64,000 nt of DNA, taken from Asterias amurensis. Taxonomy: Eukaryota > Echinodermata > Asteroidea > Forcipulatida > Asteriidae. How positions within the stretch are numbered: position 1 is the stretch's first letter; the number at the start of each line of letters is the position of its first letter. The stretch spans positions 21,498,349-21,562,348 of the forward strand of contig NC_092651.1 in assembly GCF_032118995.1 (NCBI RefSeq), written 5' to 3'. Shown piece by piece: positions 43,753 to 56,000 of this stretch. Below the pieces are notes generated by a model that was not told the origin of the DNA, made no database searches, and saw only the letters and a list, made by a program, of their open reading frames with translations. The position numbers and the translations under genes are program-made.

Positions 43753-44790
43753 GTCAAAGGTCAAAGGGCCAAAAAGTCGGAGGAATTTGACAAAACTAAA
43801 AATGGATGCGTATAAAGCTCTACAAAGCAACCTTATGAAGGAGTGTGTAGATAAATAGTGACTTGGTGTCTCTACTTGGAAAAAAAAGGAAGGTGTCAAG
43901 GTGTGGACTTATAAAATTGAATATTATAAATACCAGCGCTTGGCAAAACACCCAGTTCAGACAGAGGCTCTAAATGATTGAATTTGTATTTAGAGCATGA
44001 AAAGTTTGACAACATTCTGAAACGGTTAGAAGCGACTGGGCGCGCGGGAAGGCGAAAGAATAACTGTTGCAGTCAAAAGATTGACTGTTGCTGTCGTTCG
44101 AAATGACACTGGAGCATCTTGGTTTGAGACGTCATCTTGTCGTCATGAGCCGAACCTATGTTAAGTTTGCCTGTCTGAAACCAAAATTTTATTTGGTCGA
44201 CCATGAGTTGCTCCTTATGTATTTGGTTCGGTGCGACTGTGGAGTTCTTGTCTGAATCGGGTGTTACTTCCTGCTCTATTTACTGAATTGTTTCGATATA
44301 AACAACCTTTCTCGACAACAAGCACACATTCTTACACAACAGAAAGCTTATGTTCAAACGGGAATTTGCAAACTCTGTTATTACCTGGAAGATTTAATTT
44401 TAGAGGATACTACGTGATAAAAAATGTCTTATTTATTGATTTTCCTTTCATTTAGTCCAAAAGTCATATAAATCAGTATATAAATGTTCAAGTTCTTGAT
44501 CTTTGTTTCCTCAGTTTGTTCTGTAAATCCAAGCACTTTTTTAATATTCGACTATGGCCCTCTGTAGGTGTTTTGCATTTCAGATCTTTCTACTCCAGTT
44601 TGAAGGGATTGGAAAATAGCAACCTTATTGTAATTTACCATACTAGAATTACCGATCTTTCTCTTTCCTACAAAAGTGAGCTTGGGTATAGAGGTCAACA
44701 TTGCAATTTCTGTTTAATAAATGGCATTTGTGCTCTGGCTAGTGTTTTTGTGTGTGCTATCTTGGTTGAATAAAGTCACCATTAGGGCTC
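43753..44790 (+). other. ABCE1: ABCE1 3' UTR
   Basis: Non-coding sequence after the stop codon. Canonical AATAAA signals occur at 44716-44721 and 44769-44774; the second is a likely polyadenylation signal. Confidence 0.55.
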
Positions 44791-44816
44791 AATTAGGGTA
44801 GGGTACAATTGATTTA

Positions 44817-45094
44817 AAGCCGGCCTCAGGTTTTCACACCCGAAGGCTAAACTAGATAAGTTATTTCTAATCAAATACGACATTTCCGACAAAATATACT
44901 CTGGTCACGACAACTGAGAAATCGTGCGCCTGCGATTGGTTCCCGACCGTTGGGATCACGCCGTACAAGTTTAAATTGTTCTATTTTTGCGACTCTTAAA
45001 TATTTCGAGCGGCGACTGTTTCAGATTGTCTTAAAATTATCGCATTTACGCTCGGGTTGTTTTTTGTTGACGCAAGGTCGACCTGATGCTGGCT
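44817..45094. mobile_element. TTAA-type MITE candidate
   Basis: Ends AAAGCCGGCCTCAGGT and inverted AAAGCCAGCATCAGGT, with TTAA on the left (44813-44816) and TTAG on the right. The interior is richer in CpG than the flanks. Confidence 0.55.
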
Positions 45095-47654
45095 TTAGTC
45101 ACCATTGGGTCTGACAGGTTGATATGAAGTTAAAATAAGATCACATTCCCCCATCCCCTCCCAACAGTTAAGCTATTTTGTGGGGAAAAAGTAGTTGCAA
45201 CAAACGTCAGAAGGCAATTTTTTATTATAAAAAAAAACAATACATGTACATGAAGCCTGTTTTGTCTTATCATAAATGTTTGCGTCTTATTTGATGACAT
45301 TTTGACAGGTTTTTATGTGTATTTTGCCTTTGTAGTTTACTTTTGTTTAAATCTAGTAGATCATAACGGATTGACCTTTTTTAAACAGGTGATGCATCAA
45401 CCCTCACATCTTTTTAGATGAGAACATTCAATATCATGGTTGAGGGCTGTCAAAATTCTATCTGAATATTCATGTACATCATCAAAAAGTGTGCAACAAT
45501 GCTGCTCATATCGACAATAAAATTAACAATAACAAAGTATTTTAATTCTGAAAGGGTGCCAAATACTTTGTATTATACCAAATTAAGGTCCTGCAGATAA
45601 CCGACAATCTATGTGTTTCAAAATACTTCATTTCATTCAATTTTTCAATTTTGGTTGTGAACCCGAGGACTCTAAAAAAAAAAAATGTTAGTTCTAAACT
45701 AGCCGAGAAACATGGAGTGAAGACAAAGAAGGAAGTTTCAGTTTTAGATGTGGGAGGAGACATGAGATGGTTATTCCAGGGAAACACATACTGTCAGGTA
45801 GGGACTGAAAACCCAATCCACATAGTGCCCCTGGTGGGATTCGAATTGGGGTCCACTTTACTAACTGAACGGCCCAAGATGGGGGCTGTCTTGAGGCCGT
45901 AGATACTTTTCAGTTATACTTGAGGGTTTTAACTCGCGGTGCTGCGTAACTTTTTATAAAGTTTGAAAAGCATTAATTATTTTGATTTATATTTTCTCTT
46001 TAAGGTAATCAAATTATCAAAAATCTACGGTTGGATTTACAGGAACACAAAAATGTTGGTCCACTTTCCATCTGTCCTGTTAGTAGTTTTGTCAATGTTT
46101 GTTTTTTCAAGTCGCTCAAACCACACCAAATGTGTATGCAGGCTTACACTGAAACCATTTGAGTTGATTTTATCAGATGTTTTTAAAATAATTGTTTTTA
46201 AATCAAACTCAAATTTCCATCAAAACCTTATGTTTAAATTTACCTGCCTTGTCCGTCAATTTTTGATAGAAATTTGAAAGACACTTAAAAAAAATTGATG
46301 ACTCAAATATTTTCAGTATGAAAAACCTGTATGTCAATTCACATGTTGAAACACTGGGGTGTTTTCTGAAACTTAAAAGCTACAATCATTTTTTCTTTTC
46401 CGCAAAGCGTAATTGACCGATCCAGTAGGCTCCGCCCACGAGGCACGTGTGAGCAAGAACACTTGGGGCTCTCCAATGCCTTTCTGCACAACTCTGCTGC
46501 GCCCGCCAAGATACGCGCACGCATGTCGGACCTTCGTTGCGCTGTGACTGGTCAAAACGCAATGGTGGGGATTGGTCTATTCTTGTGACCTGTTTATGTG
46601 AAAGTCACAAACTAGTTAGGAATGTGTGAGTTTTCTTGTCCTGTATAAAGAGAACAAATTGACCACCTTTTAAATCTTTGTTATTATTTCCGTTATTTTG
46701 CATAACTAGTCATGGAGTTACATTGTACAAATTATTCAGTTAGGACATTTGCCGTTGTGCCACATCGTCTTTGTGCCACAACGTCTGTTGTTAAGAGTCC
46801 CGACTACATTGCATTGTTTGCATCAATGCAATAAAATTGTTTCAAGTTCAGTGGGTCATAGATTGGTTTTTGTCAACATTATGCCAATTTTTATTTATTC
46901 TTGGTCCAAATCATTCATTAAATTGTTGCAGTACCTGCTGCTAACACATACGATTCAAACTTCCTATAGCCATCGGGCTAACTCGGTGGTATGCCTGTGA
47001 TTTGCCTGTACATTCACGGAAAACTTGATCAAGGCGCCAACACATAAAAGGGAAACGGCTGAAGAAAATAAGATAACTAGCAAAGCAATTGAGTTTTGTG
47101 TAAGGGTTACACAATCTTAAAGCCTTTAAGGAATTCTGATACCATTTTCTGTATTGGAAAATTGATTTATTTAGCAGGCATGATATTTTGGTCCTTAGAA
47201 AATTAGTAGGAACTTTTTTGGAGCACAAGGGCTGACCTAAAAGGTACAAGCTTTTATAGACTTAAGATTTCTCTGATTTTTCTGAGGGCAAACAAATCGG
47301 GAAAGTAGGAAAAATATCATGTTTACTTAAATGACATTTTGAACCATGTATCAAATAAAAACAGGAATATAAAACAGAATATTAGATCTTTCTGTCATTG
47401 TTTTATTTGTACTGCACTATTATTTTGTACAATATACTGACATCGCTTGAAAATTAATAAACAGGGATTTAAAAGACAAAAACAAGTGTTTATAAACTTA
47501 ACCAAAATTCAGTGTCATGTAGCATGACAGAATTTGAAATGCCAAGAGGTATGTGTATGTCCATAGGACATCTTTTGTTTGAGATAAGAATCTCAAATGG
47601 GTCTATTTAAAACAAAACAACAACTTTGTTGATGTCAATTTTTCCTGTTGAACA

Positions 47655-47851
47655 GGGCCAGATTTCCTAGAGCTGCTTAAGCAGAAAATATTGTTTAAAA
47701 ATTGTATGCTATTAAGCATAACATGAGCAGGATATCGGTCATTTGTACTTATAGCGTGGTATTTTTAGCTAGTAAATAACCTTATTCTGTTAACCATAAA
47801 TACTTTGTGCTTAGCTGCTTTTTGTGCATAAGAAGCTCTATGAAATTGAGC
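47655..47851. mobile_element. Family F MITE
   Basis: Ends GGGCCAGATTTCCTAGAGCT and inverse AGAAGCTCTATGAAATTGAGC. Moderately diverged. Confidence 0.7.
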
Positions 47852-48036
47852 GGGGGGAAACAGGGAGTTCCTTGGGAAATAAACTGGTTTATTTACTCAA
47901 AATAGTCCTAAAGGTATGAAGACAAGTCTTCGCTCAGTCACGTGAATTTGACTTTGCTCAGTCATTGTAGAATCAATTAAGTGAATAATATGTTTCATTG
48001 CGGACTGAAAGAGTTTCAAAAGTGTGACAGCTGTCA

Positions 48037-48190
48037 CAAAATCATAGAGCTGCTGAAGCACTAAAATAAGCTAAACACAACAAAGTTATGCTTACCAGAA
48101 TGTGGTCACCAGCCAAACAACCATGTCACATGTACAATCTGTGACTGGTATCTTGCTTATTTATGTTAGCTCTATGAACTTTGGCCCTGG
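48037..48190. mobile_element. Family F MITE, shortened
   Basis: Left arm AATCATAGAGCTGCTGAAGCA, core ATGTCACATGTACAATCTGTGACTGG, and a right arm missing the AAGCAG segment (TAGCTCTATGAACTTTGGCCC). Confidence 0.65.
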
Positions 48191-48507
48191 ACGGTATGGC
48201 GCTCTGTCAGATTGTAAACAGGACACAGTGCAGTGGCTGCATTCACTTGACAGAGACATTGTTAGACTCGCCAAAAGAAGATTGAAGTAAACATGATCTT
48301 CAGGTTAATCCTGTTACCATAACTAACTTAATCCATCACAACTCAACCAGTAAACTTTTAAACTCTGAAAAATTGACTGGCCTTGTTTCAAGTCTAGTTG
48401 GTTTAGCTATGCATTAACCAATTCCATCAAAAAGAAGCCACACCGGTCCGAGTATTAAGATGGATACAGAAGGGATTAAGATGGGATTTTAATGTTATTG
48501 TAGAACG

Positions 48508-51500
48508 TCACTTCTTGATACTCTTCATTTGCCATAGACCGTCTAGTAAGTAGTGGATGTTCTCGACTCCCACGCCTTTGTTGACTTTCTTACTGTAAAC
48601 AAAATAAAAAATCACAACAGTTTTAATTCCACCAGAATTGAAAGAAACTGTATGGCTTAATTAAATATATGGGTCTTAAAATTTAGATCAAACATAGCTC
48701 AGCATCCCTTGTAGAAAAATAATGAGTGCTTTGAGACGCCCTCGGGTGTAATAAAGCACTATATTATTTTAACTTTTGTATAAAAAAATTACAGTCTTAC
48801 ATGTCTGTTGCTGACATCTTCATGACTCCAATGGCCAGAGCATGTTCCTTTCCTTCAGCCATGATCGCCTACACAGGATCGAAATTAAGGAATTGAATGT
48901 CATCGATACAATGTCCCTAAAGCAGATACATCAAGTTTTTTTTCTTTAAAGTTACTGACAACAGGCATGCAACTGCCCGTTGAAAAAAAAAGAGAACTTT
49001 TTTCAAAAGGCACAACGCAAACGCCACGGGACATGATACCCACAATGGTACCCTAGAAAATGTTGAGGTTTATTATGCTCTTAGGTGCATTTTTAGCATG
49101 TACTAGGCTTATTTTACATGATTGTAATTGTACACTGTTAATGCCAGTTAATTTTTTTTTTTTTTTTTGTCTTTTTTTTTCACGTTTAAAGCCATTATAC
49201 ACTTTCGGTAAACAGTATTGTCCAAGTCCCACACTTCGTGTATCACAACTTATATATAAAATAACAATCCTGTGGAAATTTAGGCTCAATCGGACATCGG
49301 AGTCGGGAGAAAATAACGGGAAAACCCACTCCTGTTTTCGCGCGTTTCGCCGTGTCATGACATGTGTTTATAACAAATCCGTAATTCTCGTTAACGAGAA
49401 TTTATATTGTTCTACCGTTTTCTCAAAAAGTAAAGCATTTCATGGACTAATATTTCAAGAGAAGTCTTTCACCATTACCTTCTGTAAACCCTGTAAATTA
49501 TTTGTAAATCTGTGAACTTTTTTTTTTTTTCTGTACCGAAAGGGTCCAATGGCTTTAAAACTAAAAACGGTAAAATGCATGCCTGTGACAAGCTGTACAT
49601 ATAATAAATGCCACGTTAAATGTCATCCAACAATTTTCACCCGATGCTCGAATACTATTTTAAAATAATATTTTTTATCAAATCATCTTGGTACCATCGC
49701 GGTAAACAAAAACAGTTGATTATGTTAAACTGTGTAGAAAGTTCTTTCTCATTTTGATTCGGGTCTTGTAAAAATAATCCTGGTCCAGTACAAGAGGTGT
49801 GAACTACAAGCCATGTTGTCTTGTACACAACCCCCCCCCCCTCCCCCACCCAACCTTTCCCAATTTTGAACCCTGCTAGAAACGCCATAAGCTCAGTTCA
49901 TACTTTAAGTGAAAAGCTAATTTTCTTGCCTCACAATTGGAAAAAAAAGGCACAAACCAATTACTGCATCACCAAAATTTGCTACTGTCACTTTCGTGTG
50001 AAGTCTGAAATTGACTTCATGATTAAAGGATACGACAACGGTGTCCTTGTCCGTATCCACCATTTTTGCACCCGGTGATGTTAAGCCTGGACACATGATG
50101 TTAGCGCCACTCAACACAAACTGGATGGCACCCCTATCGACCTGCTGATGTGGTAGGATGAAGGGATCTAAGAGAAGAGGACAAAACACAAACATATTTC
50201 TTAAACATATTTATTGTGCCAGTTTAAAGGGAGGGTATACATTTGGTAATCACTCTTAAAAATAGTGGCCATAAAAACTATTGGTTAGAAGTACAGCAGC
50301 TTTCGGTAGTATGAAGCATTTCAAGAAACATTTAATTCCGCTTTTATGGCAAGGATTTTTTATATGAGACATAATACTTCTCAGAGAGATTCCTATATGG
50401 GACGATTCTTCCTGCGTGAACGTACTCGCTCCGGATTGTTGGCAATATCTAAAAAATTTCGACCACCTTTTGAAGTGAAATGTTAGATGTATTGTATACA
50501 TCTACATAAATAAGGGAATAAAAGGTTAGCAACAACTTTTTACACAGCCGTTTAAAGCCGGCAACGACCCTGCAAGGTTTTAAACGGACGTTTAAGAACG
50601 AGTCACTACTCTTTTATTCCCATTCATAAATGCCCTTTTGTTAAAAAAGGTTACACAAATACAATTACAGACACTTTGACAGTTGAAATATTTTTTTCAA
50701 AAACTCCGTGAAGAGTCTGTTGCGCGTGGGTTGTGTGTACGCGCGCGCGATTAGAAATAGATTACGCGCGCGCGCTTAGAAGTAGGTTACGTGCTGTTAC
50801 TAATGGCTATGAATTGCGTTCCGCGTGATAATCTTGCGCGCCTGACACGCGGAAGCCAGCCGGTTATAAATACTGGTCATTATCAACCGTTTAAACACCC
50901 CCACGTGACGCGCCCTCACCAATAGGATTAGAGAAACTGTCTGGGGTATTTATGAATGTAGGATTAAAACTTTTGAATAGTTCCACAAATCTTAAGGTAA
51001 ACTTTTCCTTTAAAGGACTCTGAAGTCTTTGGAAGCTTTCTCTTTATTGTCTCAGTGTTGATAAAGGACTTCTCTTCCTTGATTTACTTTTATTGTGGAA
51101 AAATCTGCTGAGCAGACCTCATCTTTCTTTGATACCATTCCTTACATTTGTGAAGAAGTTTCAGGGTTGGCATAAAATCATCTCGCTGCTTGAAGAACAC
51201 TGGCTCCCCTCCTATGGCTAGAATCTCTATACGTTCATGACTGTAAATGAAAAATATAAAACCAAGGATCAATATTGAAACATATAACATAAGATTTAAA
51301 CTGCCTCTAGCAACTGGGACAACCTTGGTGGTCTAGTTGGTATGACACTGCTCGAGAATTGCAAGGTCTTGGGTTCAAATCCCACCCCAGTAATATGCCT
51401 GTGATAGTTTTCACAGAGTACGCAGTGCTTACCGGATCGGTGTTTTGGGATAAAATGAATATTCTTATACCGAACCAAATTTATATAAAACATATATTAT

Positions 51501-52954
51501 ATGTATAAAAACATATTTTTTTGATAGACGCACCTGTCGATATATTTCTCAAAGAGGGTATGAAATTCGGAATGATAGGAATGTTCTTATTCGGACTCAA
51601 TAATAAGTCTAGCGCGAGTACATTGAACAACTGGAGCAATCCTCTATAACATTTAACATATGCCAGTATTCGCTCATGTGGGATTGCTCAGTTTTAAGTT
51701 ACTGGTTTGTTTTCCCTTACCATTTTATCAGTTTAATTGGCTCTTTCTTAGGCAGGATCAGGGCTCAATTTCACAAAGCACTCAAATTCATGGTAAGTTA
51801 AATTGTCAGTACAGTACTAAGTTACAGATCTTAGTACTTCCTCTTTGTGAACTCGGCCCCTGATCAGTGCAAAGTTCTTGTCGTTTCTTTGTCCCTAGCC
51901 CGTCGTTCGAGACTCTTCCTTAACAGAAAGCTCAGTTTTAATTTTTTAATTTTTCTTACCATTTTATCAATTTAATTGGTTCTTTCTTGGGTAGGATTTG
52001 ATCTAAATAATCTTTAATATCTGGGTATTTGTCGAGGAGCTTTTCCCGAATACTGCGAATGACGGATGTTTTGACTTGGGTTGTTCCTGAGATGTTTTCC
52101 TTCTCATCGAATCTGCAATAAAAAAATATCATCATTCTTGTCAATTTGCAGTTTTACAAATTAACACAAAAAAATTGCAATTATTACGAGAGTGTCAGAT
52201 TGAAGGTAAAGACTGAAAGTTTGGATGTAATAATTGTCATTCTTGGTATTGCTCTTCTGCCCAGTAACTGAGGCGCTGTACTCCTTTTTTTCGAAATTTT
52301 GACATTCTTGGTCGTAATAGCTCCTTTTTTTTTCGAAATTTTGACATTCTATATTAAAACCGGAAAACAGCGCCCCAGTTATTGGGTCAAAATTTTGAAA
52401 ATGGAATACAGCGCCCCAGTTATTGGGTCTACTTCTGCCATAATTATTTATATAGAATCCTGTGTCCTTTCAATACAACTCGCATAACAAGATTGACTCG
52501 ATCTTGGTCTAAGTTTCTCTTTCTTTTTAAAACCAAAACAAATTATCATCAAAATAGCTTCTTATTAATATACTTCCATGCTATTGTTGTTTTCACACAA
52601 AATTTGCGAAAAATCATTATGATTATATACTCTGTTATGAAAACAAAGACAAAGTCGAACATAAGATTTTCCAAGCAGCTCTACTCAACATATGGAAATG
52701 GTACAATTTGGAATCATAAAATGAAATGTCATTTATTTAATGACAGGAGATTTGCTGGGACTGCTCTTCTGTTAACTTTGAACAGATGTTGTTCACTTAA
52801 AAACATGAATTGAAATTGAATATGAGTCATGACAAAAAAAGCAAAAAACATTTCACTTCGTTATTTTTGGAATATCACACTTTACCAAGCAGTTCAATCT
52901 AAAAATGAAGCGTATGTCATTTTAAAACACCATATTCACTTACTTTTTAAACAT
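48508..52954 (-). CDS. MCTS1: Malignant T-cell-amplified sequence 1 (translation re-initiation factor)
   Basis: MCTS1 partners with DENR to recycle 40S subunits and promote re-initiation. Minus-strand coding exons: 52954-52944 (only 11 nt, MFK plus two bases, donor GTAAGT), 52112-51960, 51240-51146, 50167-50034, 48868-48801 and 48592-48508. They total 546 nt, 181 residues, identical in length to human. The N-terminal pre-PUA part includes [18 protein letters not shown]. The PUA domain (about 92-171) contains [19 protein letters not shown] and [13 protein letters not shown], then [19 protein letters not shown]. The C-terminus reads [18 protein letters not shown]. The fourth exon uses a weak-looking donor (GTATCC), chosen because it restores the family length and frame. 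It is head to head with CWF19L2. Confidence 0.96.
49190..49554. mobile_element. TTAA-flanked MITE (family C), copy 2
   Basis: 365 bp between TTAA sites (49186-49189, 49555-49558), the inverse of 35363-35727. Only a handful of differences are visible by eye. It lies in MCTS1 intron 4. Confidence 0.92.
50228..51014. mobile_element. Possible long foldback element in MCTS1 intron 3
   Basis: Begins after TTAA with AGGGAGGGTATACATTTGG and ends near TTAA with an inverse-like AGGAAAAGTTTACC. Internally CATTCATAAATGCCC (about 50622) is inverted at about 50944 (GGGGTATTTATGAATG). The middle contains two alternating ACGCGCGCGCG tracts. Boundaries are uncertain and the end similarity is modest. Confidence 0.4.
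51315..51485 (+). repeat. tRNA-derived SINE (family D)
   Basis: Head CCTTGGTGGTCTAGTTGGTA, B box GGTTCAAATCCCACC, tail CAGTGCTTACCGGATCGGTG. Lies in MCTS1 intron 2, antisense to the gene. Confidence 0.8.
52245..52440. repeat. Short repeat cluster (CGCCCCAGTTATTGGGTC)
   Basis: Two direct copies of ACAGCGCCCCAGTTATTGGG, preceded by two copies of TCGAAATTTTGACATTCT and one divergent inverse (CCCAGTAACTGAGGCGCTGTA). A related piece is at about 56885. Its origin is unknown. Confidence 0.6.
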
Positions 52955-53089
52955 CGTGACGGCTGGAAAAGGTTACACCATTGTCAGGACATGCAAAACA
53001 TCAAGAATCTACACATTCACATGTGCAAAAATTTATTTTTTAAGAACAGCGCCCTCTAGTAAATTATTTCAATTTGGATTTTTTTCAAA
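52955..53089. promoter_or_regulatory. Bidirectional promoter between MCTS1 and CWF19L2
   Basis: Only 135 bp separate the two divergent start codons, so both 5' UTRs and the core promoters must lie here or overlap. No TATA box is evident for either gene. The stretch is AT-rich and contains GCGCCCTCTAGT; AAAATGGCGGCCC at the CWF19L2 start resembles a YY1-type element (AANATGGCG). Confidence 0.7.
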
Positions 53090-56000
53090 ATGGCGGCCCC
53101 CATTGAATTCGAGAGCCAGGTTGAACTGCGGAGGAAAAGGGACGAAAAACGTCAAGCCCAAGCAGTTATTTTGCAAGAGGTAATTCTTGAAGTATAATTC
53201 TTCAGTCTAGGTTTTTTCATTAGGTCTTATTTGGTTCATTGAGTGCTCGTTTCAACATGTTCAAGGAATGCTTGAGACTTTGTTGAGTGTGCGATATCTT
53301 TTTTGTTTTTTTCCGCTGACTGTGTTTGGCGCAATCTTTGACATTGCCCTTTTTTTTAATTCGCGCGGTGTGCCATTTTGTGACGGCGCAAACTTTGTTC
53401 AGGTTTTATTCTGCATGAATGTTTAATTTGCGCAGGATAGCCCAGGCGCAAACTAAGAACACCCTGCCTGAGCTGAGCCTGAGGTCTTTGTCATTCAATC
53501 GAGAGAAGAAGGGAGTTTGCGTCCAGTTAATTAAACTTTAAGTTAAAGTTTTGTATTCTGAACCTTAGGAAGACTTTCAAGAAACAGGTCTGTCCATGAA
53601 CTGAGTGTAAAAACTGTAACTTCCTCGAAATTCTTGTGACATAAAAAAATAGGCAAAGCCAGCAGAGCCAGAGTCAAGACAAATCACTAATTCCTTGTTG
53701 TCATTTTTATTTGGTGATGTTGGGCACAAACTAGCCGCACGCCCACACGCTTGAAACTTGCACGGGCAATCTTCAAGACGGGCCGAGTAAACTTCAGGCT
53801 TGAAGTTTGCCCGCTACCATATTGTCAAGCTTGACATGTACTGCATAGTAAGCCCCATTCGTGTTGCCAAGGCTCGCTGAAGGATTCAGCTAGCCTTGGC
53901 CACACGGTTACAGCTCGATAGTCCGAAGGTTCAATGGTCCGAAGGTTCTTTAGTCCGAAAATTTGATTGCACGAAGGTTCGTTGGTCCGAAGGTTCAATA
54001 GTCCGAAGGTTTGATAACGATAGTCCGAAGGTTCAATAGTCCGATTGAAAATAAGGTAAGATAGTCCGAATTGACAATAAGGTTCGATCGTCGATTCGGA
54101 CTATCGGACCTTATCATCGATTCGGACTACCCAACCTTCAGACCTTCAGTGTTAATGAACCTTCGGACTATCGCATCAAATGTTCGGATTAACAAACTCT
54201 TTTTTTTTTTCGGACTAATGAACCCCCTGTTATGGGAAATTTGTGCGTTCGGACTATCGCACCTTCGGACTATTGAACCTTTGGACTAACAGACCTTCGG
54301 ACTATTGGGCGGACACCGGCCACACAAGTGGGCCTACTGCACAGTTAAATTTAAACCTGTGCTCACAAATTTAAATTGGGCCATCAAGTTTGCCTGCTCA
54401 GCGGAGGCTGAAGTTTGGGCAAGGATTGAAGTTTGCACCCAACATTTACAGACAATTTTTCTTATAAATTTTCTGTTAAACTTAAAAATAAATTTTCTGT
54501 TAAACTTAGAAATAAATTTGACACTTTGTTTAAAAAGACAAATACATGGCTCACTTTTTTTTGTAGTCTGACATTGACAGTGTTTATAAAATATAAACCG
54601 CTGCTGTTTCTCAAAGGGAAGTATTGATGCAAACCGCGTAGTGCATGTAAATGTTGTGCATCCGACGCGCAATTTTATTTCTGTGGTTAGACTTTATAGT
54701 GCAAAAGTTGAGAGCGCAAATTTTTAAATTGGCTTTCAAAGATCGGCTCAACATTTATAATTTTTCTGATCAATGAATTTAAATGATGGACAGGCGAGTT
54801 ACATTTTTATGAATTCTGATAAAATGTCATCTGGCCCCTGAACTAGTCCCACTAGTGTGGCCAAGTGTGTTCTTGCAACATTGCTCTTAATATTGCCCCA
54901 ACCCCAACTCTTTTCAATTACAGGCTAAGGCGATTTATGATAAAAAGGAACGAAGGAAAGAGGCACATAGACTAAAAGGAGACGATAAATGGATGTTGAC
55001 ATCGGTTACTGACCGCATTCAGGCTGAGGTAAGGATAACCTTAACGCTTCTTCAAGTTAGGCTATGTTTGAATTTCCGGCTGTGGCATTCAGTGGCTTGG
55101 GACGGACTGTTGAAAGTCCAACCAAACCTAACACCTCACCAAGGCCCAACTCCATAAAGCTGTTTAGCAGAAAATACTGCTTAGCATATTTCTTTGCTAA
55201 CCGAAAATTGAGTGCAACAATGTAAATTTTATATGGAATTTTGGCTGGTAACCAGTTTCTGTTATCCCGGTAATCAAAATTGTTCTGTGGTTAGCAAGTT
55301 TTTATGCTTACAGGCTTTATGAAATTGGACCCAGGTCTTGGTAGAGGTAACCTCATACTATAAGAGCACAAGGATGTAGAACAGAATGGTTTGGGAGGGT
55401 TATTAAGAGTTAACTACACATCAGGCATAAACTTCTTCCTACTTTAGTCTGATTTTCAATTTGTTTTGCGCTTGGGTCAGAAATATTGTGATTAAATAGT
55501 CTGAAAAGTCTGTAAAAGCCTGTATTGACCCATTTCACCTGACGTCATCATCAGAATAATCTTGGATGCGCCATTTTGGTGGTCAATGTCAACGTGTGTT
55601 ATTCAGTAGTGAAGTGCGCATTTTTAGGTGACGCGGCGTTTACACTTAAGCCTTTTGACCACCAACATGGTGAGCGTGTCATCAGTCGCCGCGTCTGACG
55701 CGCGTGCAAGGGGTCAATAGACGATGTGACCTACATGTATGTTTACATTCAAACCGCCCTCTGTTGAAAAAACACTGTATACGTCATGTTTCGCCAGTCA
55801 AAAAGACGCGTAGTAATGGTAAGAATGCATACACTTTCTAGCTGGCTGCCATAACACAAAGGTTTTGCCCGGCAGGATGCACGCGAATCATGTTATGGTT
55901 TTCGAGTGACGTCAGAGGTCACATCGTCTATAGAGATCCGTCTGTGTACCCATTCTTGTTCCTACCTTTTTCCCAAACCAAATACCATGCCTGATGTGTT

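Larger units (their letters stand above)
44791..48507. other. Gene-poor gap between convergent ABCE1 and MCTS1
   Basis: No coding exon seen. It holds a TTAA-type MITE (44817-45094), a short GC-richer patch at about 46400-46560 of unknown nature, a family D SINE scrap at about 46970-47010, and two family F MITEs (47655, 48037). It includes the MCTS1 3' UTR at its right end. Confidence 0.5.

Noticed and set aside
44231-44773. Plus-strand open frames after the ABCE1 stop
   Set aside because: They lie in the ABCE1 3' UTR, show no conserved domain, and end near polyadenylation signals.
46339-46555. Small overlapping minus-strand frames in a GC-richer patch
   Set aside because: No family similarity, no splice context. 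The patch is probably repeat-derived, but I could not name it.
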